From: Myxococcaceae bacterium
GTDB taxonomy: Bacteria > Myxococcota > Myxococcia > Myxococcales > Myxococcaceae
Direction: 5' to 3'
Assembly: GCA_019694575.1 (NCBI GenBank)
Contig: JAIBBR010000004.1
Span: 18,901-82,900 of the forward strand
DNA: 64,000 nt
The position numbers and the translations under genes are program-made. How positions within the stretch are numbered: position 1 is the first letter of the stretch; every line of letters starts with the position of its first letter. Of the stretch, positions 45,464 to 54,641 are shown piece after piece. The notes under the pieces were generated by a model. That model had not been told where the DNA came from. It saw only the letters and a program-made list of their open reading frames with translations, and did no database searches.

Positions 45464-47428
45464 TTGAACTCAGTGGGCAAGAAGGTATTGGTGAGCATCG
45501 CGCTACCGGCGCTCATTTTTGCCGTCTTGTTGATTGTCGTCTATGGCAAGCGCGGCGACGACGCGATTCGCAGCTCGATGCGTGAAGAAGCGGTCAGCTT
45601 AGCCGACTTCATCGCCAATACTTTTCGTCTCAGCACTGATTCTTCGCGGGGTTCGGGCGCGCGTGAAGTGCACGACGCGGTGACCAATGCGGTGCGTTCA
45701 GACTGGAAAGCGGTACGTCACCTTTCGTCGATTCGCATCATCGACCGCAATGGCGTGGTGCGCTGGTCGAAGAAAATCGAAGAAGAAGACCACCCGCTGG
45801 CTGACGCGCCGCGGTTGCTTGCCGCCACTGCGATTCGCGTTGATCAATCGGTCGCGCCGAGCGGTAAGACCAGCGCAGGCAGCGAAGTCGTTTACCCGCT
45901 GGGTGGAGTGGCCTGCGCAGGTTGTCACGCCGGCGAAGCCACCTTGCGCACCGGCGTGCTGCAGGTGGTGCTCGACGAACCATCACTGCGCCTGGAAATG
46001 AACAGCATCTTCAAAGAGGCGCTCGGCAGCGCGCTGATCTTCTTGGCCATCGTTTCATTGGTGACGGTGATCGCCGTACGTTTGATGCTCACCCACCCCT
46101 TGCGTCGCCTCGCCAAGGCAATGCACCGCGCAGAAGAAGGTGATTTCGTGGCCCGCGCACCGGTGACCTCGAACGATGAAATTGGCCAGCTCTCGGCCGC
46201 ATTCAACCGCATGTTGGTGAACCTCACCTCGCTCAAAGCCGAAGATCTCGAAAACAAACGCGAGCTCACCGTGGCGCAAAGCGAGCTCGAGCTCAAACGC
46301 GCGCTCGAGAGCACCAACGAGCAGCTGCAGGGTCGTCTGGCCGAATTGGGGTTGCTCTACGACGTGGCCCGCTCGCTCACGTCAACCCTCGAGCTTTCAA
46401 GTGTGTTGCAGCGCATTACCCAGTTGGTGCCCACGCGCTTCGATGTGCCGAAATTTTCGATCATGCTGCTCAATGCCGAAGGTCAGCTCGAGGTGAAAGC
46501 GGCGCACCCTGCGGGCCGCGGCACCGAGGGGCTACTCTTTTCGCTGAATGAAGGTGTGTGCGGGCGCGCCGCGCAAACACGCAAGTCGGTCTACATTCCC
46601 GATCTTGAAAACGAGCCTTCGTTCAAAGTGAAAGACACCCAAGCCACGCGGGGCCGCGGCTGTTTGCTCAGTGTGCCCATGGTGCACGGCGAAGAATTGC
46701 TCGGCGTGCTCAACTTCGAACGGCCCGACAAAGCCGGCATCGCGGCCGAAGACATTGAGTTCTTCACGGGCGTGGCCGACCAAGTGGCATTGGCAGTTCA
46801 AAACGCGCGGCTGCATGAACAAACGGTGGCGCTGTCGGTAACAGATCCACTCACTGGCGTGCCCAACCGCCGTTTTCTCTTTCAGCAGCTCGAGCTCGAA
46901 ATCGCCCGCGCCAACCGATTCGGCACCCAGCTTTCACTGCTGATGATCGACATCGATCATTTCAAAACGCTCAACGATACCCAAGGGCACACCGCGGGCG
47001 ACGAGGTGTTGGGCAAAGTGGCGAAGGTGCTCAAGCAAATCGTCCGCCGGGTCGACACCCTGGCCCGCTATGGCGGAGAAGAATTCGTGGTGATCTTGCC
47101 CCAGGTGACCAAAGCTGAAGCCGCCGAGGTGGCCGAAAAACTGCGCCGCGCAGTCGAAGACGTGCGGTCACCCCACGCCATCGCCCAACCGAACGGCAAG
47201 ATCACTGTTTCTATCGGCCTCGCCAACTTGCCGATCGACGCGGTTGATCACGGTCGCTTGGTCGACAGCGCCGACGCCGCGCTCTACGCCAGCAAGCGTG
47301 CTGGCCGTAACCGCGTTACCGCTTACGCCACGGGTATGGAAGTACACCCGGGGCGCGAGCGTGGACTGCACGCCCAACGCCGCAGGGTTACGGGCGAAAT
47401 TCCCGCTGTGCCGGTCGGCAACAAGTAG
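45464..47428 (+). CDS. Diguanylate cyclase with periplasmic c-heme motif, HAMP and GAF
   Basis: This 654-residue membrane sensor makes cyclic-di-GMP. Transmembrane helix 1 (8-27) and helix 2 (about 184-206) bracket a periplasmic region containing CAGCH (151-155), a c-type heme attachment motif. HAMP (about 207-258), a coiled coil, GAF (about 297-450) and GGDEF follow. The active site GGEEF is at 537-541, and the product-inhibition I-site RRVD (528-531) is correctly placed five residues before it. The start is TTG at 45464 (a GTG at 45473 is possible). Heme-binding suggests sensing of a redox ligand or gas across the inner membrane. It is followed by a protoglobin gene 103 bases later. Confidence 0.9.
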   Translation: MNSVGKKVLVSIALPALIFAVLLIVVYGKRGDDAIRSSMREEAVSLADFIANTFRLSTDSSRGSGAREVHDAVTNAVRSDWKAVRHLSSIRIIDRNGVVRWSKKIEEEDHPLADAPRLLAATAIRVDQSVAPSGKTSAGSEVVYPLGGVACAGCHAGEATLRTGVLQVVLDEPSLRLEMNSIFKEALGSALIFLAIVSLVTVIAVRLMLTHPLRRLAKAMHRAEEGDFVARAPVTSNDEIGQLSAAFNRMLVNLTSLKAEDLENKRELTVAQSELELKRALESTNEQLQGRLAELGLLYDVARSLTSTLELSSVLQRITQLVPTRFDVPKFSIMLLNAEGQLEVKAAHPAGRGTEGLLFSLNEGVCGRAAQTRKSVYIPDLENEPSFKVKDTQATRGRGCLLSVPMVHGEELLGVLNFERPDKAGIAAEDIEFFTGVADQVALAVQNARLHEQTVALSVTDPLTGVPNRRFLFQQLELEIARANRFGTQLSLLMIDIDHFKTLNDTQGHTAGDEVLGKVAKVLKQIVRRVDTLARYGGEEFVVILPQVTKAEAAEVAEKLRRAVEDVRSPHAIAQPNGKITVSIGLANLPIDAVDHGRLVDSADAALYASKRAGRNRVTAYATGMEVHPGRERGLHAQRRRVTGEIPAVPVGNK

Positions 47429-47530
47429 CTGGCGCCACGTGCGACAAATTTCGGTGGCGCAAGCTGCGCGTGAGTTATGGTTTTGCGCGGCTGCTTTTCA
47501 CGCGGTGTTTGGGAGCGGGCGACCAGCGTC

Positions 47531-48091
47531 ATGAAGACCATCAACGTCAAAGAGATCTCAGCAAACCCGGGAAAGCGGTTGCAGTTCCTTGAAGACTTTA
47601 TTGGCTTTACCCAAGACGACTGGAAAGCGCTGAGCGATTCAGTTGATATTTTGGGGCCCAAGTTGCCCCAAATGCTCGACGCGCTCTACGAGCACCTGCT
47701 CAGCTTCGACGACACCCGGCGTATTTTCTTGGGCAAGCGTGGCGAGGTAGACCCAGAGTACATCGCCATTCGCAAAGAGCACCTCACCGCTTGGTTACTG
47801 AAAACGGTGGGCGGCGGTGACCGCTCGGCCTTCGCGGCATGGCTCGTTTCGGTGGGTAAGGCCCACACCGGCGTGGCAGGTGAAAACGATCGGGTGGTGC
47901 CTCCCCGGTACATGGTGGGCCTCGTCGCCTTCATTCAAACGTCATTCTTGAGCACTCTTTTCGAGCAGTTACCTAACGAGCCCGAGAAAGTGCAGCGCAT
48001 GGGCCTGGCGTGGAACAAAATGATGATGATGCAGCTCGAAATTTTTTTGAAGCAAATGGCGCCGGCGTGGCCCAAATGGGACGAGACCTAA
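47531..48091 (+). CDS. Protoglobin-like single-domain globin
   Basis: This is a 186-residue globin of the protoglobin/globin-coupled-sensor type. Marks are ALYEHLLSFDDTRRIF in the B-C region and H112 in the KAHTGVAGENDRVVPPRYMVG segment, which I read as the proximal heme histidine by similarity to the H-x-xx-PPRY motif. No output domain is fused. It follows the c-heme diguanylate cyclase gene on the same strand and precedes a small 85-residue gene by 31 bases. Globins of this class usually sense oxygen, NO or CO. The partner is probably the adjacent cyclase (inference). Start at ATG 47531. Confidence 0.78.
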   Translation: MKTINVKEISANPGKRLQFLEDFIGFTQDDWKALSDSVDILGPKLPQMLDALYEHLLSFDDTRRIFLGKRGEVDPEYIAIRKEHLTAWLLKTVGGGDRSAFAAWLVSVGKAHTGVAGENDRVVPPRYMVGLVAFIQTSFLSTLFEQLPNEPEKVQRMGLAWNKMMMMQLEIFLKQMAPAWPKWDET

Positions 48092-48122
48092 AACCTGGGC
48101 ACCTGAAAGAGGGTTACTCACC

Positions 48123-48380
48123 GTGGACAAGCGACTTGAAAGCGTTCGAGCGCGAATCGCCGCGCACAAGGGTGAGAAGATCGCTGACGAGCTGCTCAAC
48201 GCCGCGATCAGCCACGCCAAGCTTGAACCCAAGCCGAGCTACAGTGCACAAGAGTTACTGTTGATCGCCGACGGGTTGATTACCAACGCTGGCTTCATCG
48301 AGCTGGTGGGACGCAACCTCAAAGTCGAAGCGTTGCAGGCCGGCGCCAAACTGCCTGATTTTTCGTCGACGAAAAAGTAG
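48123..48380 (+). CDS. Small hypothetical protein beside the protoglobin
   Basis: This is an 85-residue soluble helical protein that I do not recognise. It begins with a GTG at 48123 and a GAGGG-type ribosome site upstream. The sequence has helical KRLESVRARIAAHKGEKIADELL and KPSYSAQELLLIADGLI segments. It has no cysteine and no heme motif. It is 31 bases after the protoglobin, so it is probably cotranscribed with it. Confidence 0.65.
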   Translation: MDKRLESVRARIAAHKGEKIADELLNAAISHAKLEPKPSYSAQELLLIADGLITNAGFIELVGRNLKVEALQAGAKLPDFSSTKK

Positions 48381-48397
48381 CTGAGCCGCCGCTGTTT

Positions 48398-49258
48398 TTA
48401 GCGCGTGGCTTTGATTCGCCGCGCCGAGAGATCGAGATACGCGTCGTTCATATCGATGCCGACGAAGCGGCGCCCCATCGACACCGCGGCGACACCCGTG
48501 GTGCCGCTGCCGCAAAACGGGTCAAGCACCACGGCGTCAGGGTTAGAGCTGGCTTCCAAAACACGCTCCAACAACCGCAACGGTTTCTGCGTGGGGTGGC
48601 CGCCGAGCGCTTTCTCGCCTTTGCGCGGCGTCAATTGCGACCACAAGCGCCCTTCCCCATCGGCGCGGAGCTCTTCTTCGCCCGCTTTCGGCAGCGCCCA
48701 CACGTCGCGCATTTGCTTGCCGCCGTTCTCTTGCTTCATCGCCGCGTAGTTGTAGAGGTGCTGAAGTTTGCCTTTCGCCCCCGGTGACGCCCAAAGCAGA
48801 ATTTCGGTGGAGTGCGTGAAGTACCGGCACGACAAGTTGGGGCTGGCGTTGGGCTTGTACCAAGTCACGGTGTTGAGCAGCTTGTAGCCAAGCTCTTGCA
48901 TCGCAAAGCCAACCGAGAAAATGACATGTTGCGTGCCCGACACCCAGATCGTGCCCGATGGCTTGAGCAACTTCTGGCAGGCGGCGAGCCACGCTTTGAC
49001 GAAGGCGTGATCAGCCTCGACGCCTTTCGAAGCGTCCCACTGGCCTTTGCCCACCGGCACGCGCTTGCCGCCCTGACAGGTGAACCCCCCGTTAGAAAGA
49101 AAGTACGGCGGGTCGGCGAAGATCACGTCGAAGGTCTGCGGCTCGAAGCGGCCGAGCAGATCGAGCGAGTCGCCTTTGTAGAGCACCCAGTCGCGGCCGC
49201 GGGCGTGAACGTGTTCTTTAAGTGAAGGCTCGGAAACGACGGGAGCCAAGTTCGGCAT
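48398..49258 (-). CDS. DNA methyltransferase, beta-class, DpnA-like (solitary)
   Basis: This 286-residue site-specific DNA methyltransferase (N6-adenine or N4-cytosine) has motif IV DPPY (residues 49-52) before motif I DPFCGSGTTG (about 240s), the beta-class order. The surrounding FLSNGGFTCQGGKRVPVGKGQWD resembles the DpnA/M.MboII-type enzymes of the GATC group. No restriction gene is next to it, so it may be an orphan. Start ATG 49258; a TTG at 49270 with AAGG ahead is an alternative. The recognition sequence cannot be read from the protein with certainty. Confidence 0.85.
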   Translation of the reverse strand: MPNLAPVVSEPSLKEHVHARGRDWVLYKGDSLDLLGRFEPQTFDVIFADPPYFLSNGGFTCQGGKRVPVGKGQWDASKGVEADHAFVKAWLAACQKLLKPSGTIWVSGTQHVIFSVGFAMQELGYKLLNTVTWYKPNASPNLSCRYFTHSTEILLWASPGAKGKLQHLYNYAAMKQENGGKQMRDVWALPKAGEEELRADGEGRLWSQLTPRKGEKALGGHPTQKPLRLLERVLEASSNPDAVVLDPFCGSGTTGVAAVSMGRRFVGIDMNDAYLDLSARRIKATR

Positions 49259-49346
49259 GCTGAGTGACAAGTGACGCGCCTTTCAGAAAAAAACCTAACC
49301 GCGATGGGGTGAGGTATTCACGGTAAAGGCAGTCGGATCTGCGGGC

Positions 49347-49371
49347 AAAAAAACGGCCGCGAGGCGGCCGT
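49347..49371 (-). terminator. Intrinsic terminator after the anti-sigma gene
   Basis: On the minus strand ACGGCCGC (49364-49371 read inverted) and GCGGCCGT (49353-49360) form a perfect 8-base stem around a 3-base loop, followed by a T-run of seven (49347-49353). It begins 29 bases beyond the anti-sigma stop codon. Confidence 0.9.
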
Positions 49372-49399
49372 AAGTGATCGAATTCTCTCGCAAGCGATC

Positions 49400-51001
49400 T
49401 TATTTCGGTTTCGCGGGCCCCACGCCGAAGGTGTGATTGCTGTGTGAAGTATTCTCATGGTTGAGCAATTCTTCGGTACGCCGCGGGCCAAGCAGCCGCT
49501 CAAGCTCCGACAACGTGCGATCGTCTTCTTCAATGTACGTACGGTACGCGCGGTAGATCGCCGACCCCGCCCCCTCTGGCGTCGAAGCCACCAAGCCCGC
49601 GCGCTCATTGGCGAGCTGACGAATCGCGTCGCCGTACTCAGTGCCCAGTCCCTTCGAACGGAGCTCTCCCAACAACGTGCTCGTCGACCATGACGCGGCA
49701 GAGTCAGGGTCGCCGCCGATCTCCTTGTAGATCGCCAGCAGCTTGGCGCGTGCGCGGTCGCGAGAGGCGTTGAAGATCTCCTTCACCTTGGCCTCTTCAG
49801 CAGGGGTAAGGCTCACAGCTTCCTTTGCTTTCGTGTCTGCTTTGAACTCTGCGTCCTCTAGCTGCGGACCGCGCAGCCGCAATTCACCTTTGCGCGCTGA
49901 CTCGAGAAGCTCTTCGGGCTGCAAGCGGTAATAATTGCGCGCTGGGTGACCATCGTCGTCGAGGTCGGCGACTTTTTTCTTCAACGCCTCACGCTCCCGA
50001 GCCAACGCTTCTTTCTCATCGAGCACTTTTTCGACCAGCGCCACCAGCTCAGGCTGCGACATCGCGCGCAACCGGGCATCGCCCTTCTGCAAATCAGACG
50101 GAGTTGCCTCGAAAGATCGCGTCGGCGTGCCACCCAACGCGGCGCTACTTTGAGGCGCCTTCCACCGGCCCGGCTTGCCATCGCCGGCATGCGCGCTCTC
50201 ACCCGCGGCCAACCGCAGCTCGGGCGTGTTCTCACCCATCATTCGTGCGTTGCCATCGAGCACGAATAACGTCAAACCGCCTCCAGCCACCGCGGCGGTC
50301 ACCGCCACACTCGACATTCGCATCCACTGGCTCTTCATTTGTGCTCCCGACGGAAATTGGTTCAACACGTCGGTGACACGAACCACCCCTTCGGCGGGTT
50401 CCATCGAAAGTACGGCCGTTCCATCGACTGAGACGTGTTGACCGCCCGCGCTCAACGTCAACCCGTTGGCGCTCACCAACAAATTGCCGCGATCGAGCCG
50501 CAGCCCTTGCTCGAAAGACAGCTGTGTACCCGCCGGTAACCGCAATGCACCTTGTGCCGGGCTCACCAGCTGCGCGGTAGATTCTGGGCCCACCTCCAAG
50601 CTCCAATGCCCATGCGCGCCCAAGCGGTGGTGTTGAAGCAACGGCTCGCCGTCTAACAGCACCTGCCCTGTGGGCACGGCGGTCCACGCGCGGCGTTGAG
50701 TGGCGGCCACGGCTCCCACGGCCACCGCGGCAATCAACGCCGCCGCCGTCGCCGCGGCCGCGGTGGGCAACCAGCGGCGCTTCACGGGAGTCGCTTCGCG
50801 GGCCGGCCTTTTCACGCGGTCGAGTAACGCCTCGAGCTGCTCACCGCACAGGCTGTTGGGCAACGCACCCACCGCGGCATCAACCGCGTCGAGCACTTTG
50901 AGCTTCTCATTCAGCGTGCCACTGGCCTGCAGCGCGCCCACTTCGTCAGGGGGCAGCTCGTTTTCACGAAAGCGCGACGCCTTCTCGAATTCATCGGTCA
51001 T
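49400..51001 (-). CDS. Anti-sigma factor-like membrane protein
   Basis: This 533-residue protein is encoded directly after an ECF sigma factor and coupled by an ATGA overlap. A cytoplasmic N-terminus of about 75 residues (zinc-less, helical) is followed by one membrane helix at about 78-98 (Ala/Val-rich, AAAATAAALIAAVAVGAVAA). The periplasmic part is FecR-like beta-sheet (GLTLSAGGQHVSVDGTAVLSM). A coiled coil (EKVLDEKEALAREREALKKKVADLDDDG) and a helical C-terminal domain follow. It is much longer than usual anti-sigma factors, so it may be a combined sensor. An intrinsic terminator follows. Confidence 0.72.
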   Translation of the reverse strand: MTDEFEKASRFRENELPPDEVGALQASGTLNEKLKVLDAVDAAVGALPNSLCGEQLEALLDRVKRPAREATPVKRRWLPTAAAATAAALIAAVAVGAVAATQRRAWTAVPTGQVLLDGEPLLQHHRLGAHGHWSLEVGPESTAQLVSPAQGALRLPAGTQLSFEQGLRLDRGNLLVSANGLTLSAGGQHVSVDGTAVLSMEPAEGVVRVTDVLNQFPSGAQMKSQWMRMSSVAVTAAVAGGGLTLFVLDGNARMMGENTPELRLAAGESAHAGDGKPGRWKAPQSSAALGGTPTRSFEATPSDLQKGDARLRAMSQPELVALVEKVLDEKEALAREREALKKKVADLDDDGHPARNYYRLQPEELLESARKGELRLRGPQLEDAEFKADTKAKEAVSLTPAEEAKVKEIFNASRDRARAKLLAIYKEIGGDPDSAASWSTSTLLGELRSKGLGTEYGDAIRQLANERAGLVASTPEGAGSAIYRAYRTYIEEDDRTLSELERLLGPRRTEELLNHENTSHSNHTFGVGPAKPK

Positions 51002-51570
51002 GTTTCTTTTGCCTTTACGGGGGGCCCGCGGTGAAGCAGGGGTTCCAGAGCAGCCGCCAAGGTGGCGCGGGCGCGGTGCAGGCGTGACTTCAAAGTACCC
51101 ACCGGCACGCGTTCGACTTCGGCCACCGCTTCGAGCGGTTGGTGATGCACTTGCGTCAACACGAAGACGCGGCGCTGCGCCTCGGGCAACTGTTGCAGCG
51201 CGCTTTCCAACGCGGCTTCGAGCTGTCGCCCATGCACATGCACGTCGGGGCTTTCGCGGCCGTCCACCACGTCCATGCCTTCTTCAAGAGGGGCGACCTC
51301 GAGGTGCCGGCGTTTCTTTTCGTCGAGCAGCCAGCGGTGCGCCACGGTGAAGACCCACGTCGTCAACTGCGCCGGCCCGTCGGGTGAAAAACGCTCAACC
51401 ACAGTGAGCAGCTTTTCGAGCAGCTCCTGGGTCAAATCATCAGCGGCGCCTGGAGGCCCTGCACGACGCACGAAACTGTGCAGCACCGGCGCGTACCGGC
51501 GCAAAAAAGCATCTTGGGCGTCTCGTTCGCCGCGTCGAAGACGTTCAACGGTGAGCCGGTCAAGCTCCAT
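50998..51570 (-). CDS. ECF RNA polymerase sigma factor
   Basis: This is a 190-residue sigma70-family ECF factor. Sigma2 region has AFLRRYAPVLHSFVRRAG and DDLTQELLEKLL. Sigma4 HTH includes QHLPEAQRRVF-like region, HHQPLEAVAEVERVPVGTLKSRLHRARATLAAAL. The start ATG at 51570 is preferred; a GTG at 51588 is in frame. Its stop overlaps the start of the anti-sigma-like gene, the usual order for ECF pairs. Target genes are unknown; autoregulation is likely but no promoter motif was identified. Confidence 0.9.
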   Translation of the reverse strand: MELDRLTVERLRRGERDAQDAFLRRYAPVLHSFVRRAGPPGAADDLTQELLEKLLTVVERFSPDGPAQLTTWVFTVAHRWLLDEKKRRHLEVAPLEEGMDVVDGRESPDVHVHGRQLEAALESALQQLPEAQRRVFVLTQVHHQPLEAVAEVERVPVGTLKSRLHRARATLAAALEPLLHRGPPVKAKET

Positions 51571-51645
51571 GGGCTTGAACTGTCTCACGATTCACGGCCG
51601 AGTGGGGTTCAACCCAATCTGATTTTTTGTGGCGGGCCCTAACGC

Positions 51646-52731
51646 TTACGCCGCTTTCGCGGCCGCGAAGTCAGGGTACAGGTTGATGCCCTCGGCGCGG
51701 GTGGTGCGGCCGTGCTCGCGGTCCATCGCTTTTTCGAGCGACAGCAGGGCGATTTCTAACTGGCTGTCTTCGGGCTCTTGCGTAGTCACGCTTTGCATCC
51801 AGATGCCGGGGCGCGTCAGCATGGTAATCGCGCGCGGGCAGCTCTCTTTGGCCGACCAGCGCTGCAATTCGTACGCGATGCCAGCAATGGGGAAAGCCAT
51901 TGGAATTTTCACCAACACCAACAGCAACTGGTGCACGAATTCATTGGGGTGCAACCTTGGAACAAAAGGCAAAAGCACCACATGCAGCGTGACTGCCACG
52001 CCCACCACAATGAACAAAAAACTGGTGCCACAGCGCGGGTGACGGGTCGTGAACGGCTTGGCCTCACCGACGGTCAATGCCTTGTCGGTCTCGTAGGTCC
52101 AAATCGCTTTGTGTTCAGCGCCATGGTACTGAAACAGGCGCGACGCTTCTTTGCTGCGCGAGATCGCGTAAATGTAGCCGACCAAAATGCCGACGCGGAA
52201 CACGCCGTCAACCACGTGAAAAAGCGCCCCTTGGCTGTCGAGCGCTGGCCCCAGCCACAGCCCCAAGGCCCAGGTCAGTACGTGCGGCAAAGCGATGAAG
52301 AGCGACACCATCATCACGGTCGCCAGTGCCAACATCAGCGTCGACTCGGTATCGCGCTTCTTCTGCGCGGCGACGTCTTCAACAGTGGGAGCCGGTGCCG
52401 CATCGGGACCGTCGGCCCACAAAAACAAACCCAACGCCATTAACTTGGTGACGAGCGCCCCGGCTTTCTTGCCCTGTTCTTCGGGCGGCATGCCGTGCTC
52501 TGCCGAAAACTTCAGCGCTGAAAAACCATTGTGCAGTGACTCGAGCAAGACAAGCGCGCCCCGCAACAACGGCCAACGCAAGAAAGGCAACTTCGCGAGC
52601 AAAAGCTCCCACTTCTGCTCGCGAATGGCGATTTTGCCGTCAGGGCGGCGCACCGCTACCACGAAGCTCTTCGGCGAACGCATCATCACGCCTTCGATGA
52701 CTGCTTGGCCGCCGATATAGGGCTTGGTCAC
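51646..52731 (-). CDS. DUF1385 membrane protein
   Basis: This is a 361-residue inner-membrane protein of the DUF1385 family. The N-terminal GGQAVIEGVMMRSP and the later HGAEHKAIWTYE and RHPRCGTSFLFIVV are the family hallmarks, with several membrane helices (LALATVMMVSLFIALPHVLTWAL, VVGVAVTLHVVLLPFV). DUF1385 genes commonly sit beside rpmE, as here: rpmE ends 24 bases upstream. The family's function is not clearly known. GTG start at 52731. Confidence 0.88.
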   Translation of the reverse strand: MTKPYIGGQAVIEGVMMRSPKSFVVAVRRPDGKIAIREQKWELLLAKLPFLRWPLLRGALVLLESLHNGFSALKFSAEHGMPPEEQGKKAGALVTKLMALGLFLWADGPDAAPAPTVEDVAAQKKRDTESTLMLALATVMMVSLFIALPHVLTWALGLWLGPALDSQGALFHVVDGVFRVGILVGYIYAISRSKEASRLFQYHGAEHKAIWTYETDKALTVGEAKPFTTRHPRCGTSFLFIVVGVAVTLHVVLLPFVPRLHPNEFVHQLLLVLVKIPMAFPIAGIAYELQRWSAKESCPRAITMLTRPGIWMQSVTTQEPEDSQLEIALLSLEKAMDREHGRTTRAEGINLYPDFAAAKAA

Positions 52732-52755
52732 GGTGTCGATTGTAGCCGTTCAGAC

Positions 52756-52977
52756 TTACGACTTGGGAGCCGCAGCCTTGTTGGTGTCGTACTTCTTGCG
52801 GAAACGCTCCACGCGACCTTGGGTGTCCATCAGCTTGTACTTGCCAGTGAAGAACGGGTGGCAGTTGGAGCAGATTTCAACGTGGAACGAGCCACGGGTG
52901 CTCTTGGTTTCGATGATGTTGCCGCAAGCGCAGGTAATGCGGCTGGGAGGATAAACAGGGTGCAGGTCGGCCTTCAT
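52756..52977 (-). CDS. rpmE: 50S ribosomal protein L31 (zinc-binding form)
   Basis: This is a 73-residue L31. From ATG 52977 ([12 protein letters not shown]) the sequence contains CAC in ITCACGN and CSNC in [14 protein letters not shown], a four-cysteine zinc site. The C-terminal [13 protein letters not shown] is standard. AAGGAAGC precedes the ATG. The open frame extends to 53076 without support. A perfect palindrome lies 24 bases upstream in the leader. Confidence 0.95.
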   Translation of the reverse strand: MKADLHPVYPPSRITCACGNIIETKSTRGSFHVEICSNCHPFFTGKYKLMDTQGRVERFRKKYDTNKAAAPKS

Positions 52978-53000
52978 GGTGCTTCCTTTTTGGCGCCTTA

Positions 53001-53019
53001 CATAGAGACCATCTCTATG
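53001..53019 (-). promoter_or_regulatory. Perfect hairpin/palindrome in the rpmE leader
   Basis: CATAGAGA-CCA-TCTCTATG is an 8-base perfect inverted repeat 24-42 bases before the rpmE ATG. It is too short of a T-run to be a terminator. It could be an autoregulatory L31 leader hairpin or an operator for an unknown regulator (inference). Confidence 0.5.
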
Positions 53020-53105
53020 GACTGACGCAGAAAAAATGCGACGGGTCTCATAACCACGAGCCCCCCCTGAACGCAAGCCCTGGAAATGCTTTGGCCTCGC
53101 CTTGA

Positions 53106-54641
53106 CTACCGTTCAGCGAGAGCGGCCAAACGGTACTGGGCGGCCTGGGCAATGGCTTCACCCGTATGCGGTAGCTCGGGGTAGTGCCCCAACAGCGGCC
53201 GCGACGAAACCTTCTTGAGTTGCGCGGCATTGCGGTAACCGCGGCGCGCCGATTCATTGTCACCCAGCTTTTCGTGCACCTGGCCTGACAGGTAGTGCGC
53301 CAGCGCCAAGTTGGGCTCCAAAAAAATGGCCCGGGTGAGCTCGACCTTGGCGGTAGCAAAGTTTCGCTGCTGCATCGCCGCCAGCGCCAAGTACAGGCGC
53401 GCTTCGACACACAACGGCTCTTTGGCCAGGGCTGACTTGAGCACGTCTTCGGCCTCATCGACATTGCCCATGACCGCGTGCACATTGCCGAGCGTGAGCA
53501 GCGAGGCCAGATCGTCAGGGTGCTCGTCGGTCAGGCGGCGCGCCACCAACAGTGCCTGCGCAAAATCACCTTTGTGGAGCAGTGTACCCACCGCATGCAG
53601 CCGTTCAGCGGGGCCCATGGCGGCTTGCGCCACAGGCTTTTCAGCGGGCTTGCTCGCGGGCAACGGCATGATCGGTATTTTCGCGGTGATCGCCACCGAA
53701 GCGTCGGCCAGCGAAGCAGCAGGCCGGGGCGCCCACGGCGGCGACGAAGGGCGCGGAGCAACAACCGCTGGTTTTGGGGGTGGCGGCTTGTGCTTGGGAG
53801 ATCGTCGGTAAATGAACGCTTCTTCGATTTCTTGCATGTCGAGCTGTTGTGAGAGCTGAAACAAGCTCTCAGAATAGCCGAGCAGCAGCACCCCGCCCTC
53901 GCGCAGCGCGTCGTGAAAGCGGCCCATCAAGCCGCGAATGGTCGCCTCGTCGAAATAGATAATCACGTTTCGGCACATGATCAGGTCGAGCGAACCAGGC
54001 ACCACACCGGGAAAAACCGGGGCCGCCAAGTTGTGCCCTTCGAAACGCACCATCGCCTTCAGCGCGCGCGAGGCTTCGTAAAACTGACCTTTGTGTACGA
54101 AAAAACGTTCTAACCGCTGCTCGCTGACGCCCACCATGCGCCGTACCGCGAAGACGCCTTCTGCCGCGCGCGCCACCGCAAGTGGGTTCAAGTCGGTGGC
54201 CCACACGTCGACTTCGCCGGTTTTCGCACCGAGCTCTTGTGCCACCATGGCCACGCTGTAGGGTTCTTCACCCGTGGCACAACCGGCTGACCATGCTTTC
54301 ACCGCACGTCTTTCTCTGCGGGCCCGCTCCAACATTTCGGGCAGCAACACTTTCTGCAGCGCGCTGAACTGGCGGTGATCGCGAAAAAATTCGGTTTTGC
54401 CTACCGTCACCAGCGGCAACAGTGAGCGCAGCTCAGCTTCACCCGCCCATTGACGCAAGCGCCGAACATATTCACTCGCGTCGTCAACGCCCAACGCCGG
54501 CATGCGCGCTTGCAACGCCAGCCGCAACCCGTAGTAGCCGTCGGGCGTAATCTTCAGCCCCGCGCGCTCGAGCAGCAGCGCGGCCAATTGTTCTAACGCG
54601 GTGCGCTCGATGGTCAACGGGCTTTGGGGAGCAGGCTTCAT
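53106..54641 (-). CDS. frzF: FrzF-like CheR methyltransferase with TPR tail
   Basis: FrzF-type CheR methyltransferases methylate the chemoreceptor FrzCD. The 511-residue protein has an N-terminal helical domain and the SAM-binding region [18 protein letters not shown] near residue 110, followed by [14 protein letters not shown] and the methyltransferase core to about residue 280. A Pro-rich linker leads to about three TPR repeats (residues 340-490), as in Myxococcus FrzF. The ATG 54641 overlaps the frzG stop (ATGA). The open frame extends upstream to 54893 only as antisense-like composition and is rejected. It is the last gene of the frz order. Confidence 0.9.
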   Translation of the reverse strand: MKPAPQSPLTIERTALEQLAALLLERAGLKITPDGYYGLRLALQARMPALGVDDASEYVRRLRQWAGEAELRSLLPLVTVGKTEFFRDHRQFSALQKVLLPEMLERARRERRAVKAWSAGCATGEEPYSVAMVAQELGAKTGEVDVWATDLNPLAVARAAEGVFAVRRMVGVSEQRLERFFVHKGQFYEASRALKAMVRFEGHNLAAPVFPGVVPGSLDLIMCRNVIIYFDEATIRGLMGRFHDALREGGVLLLGYSESLFQLSQQLDMQEIEEAFIYRRSPKHKPPPPKPAVVAPRPSSPPWAPRPAASLADASVAITAKIPIMPLPASKPAEKPVAQAAMGPAERLHAVGTLLHKGDFAQALLVARRLTDEHPDDLASLLTLGNVHAVMGNVDEAEDVLKSALAKEPLCVEARLYLALAAMQQRNFATAKVELTRAIFLEPNLALAHYLSGQVHEKLGDNESARRGYRNAAQLKKVSSRPLLGHYPELPHTGEAIAQAAQYRLAALAER

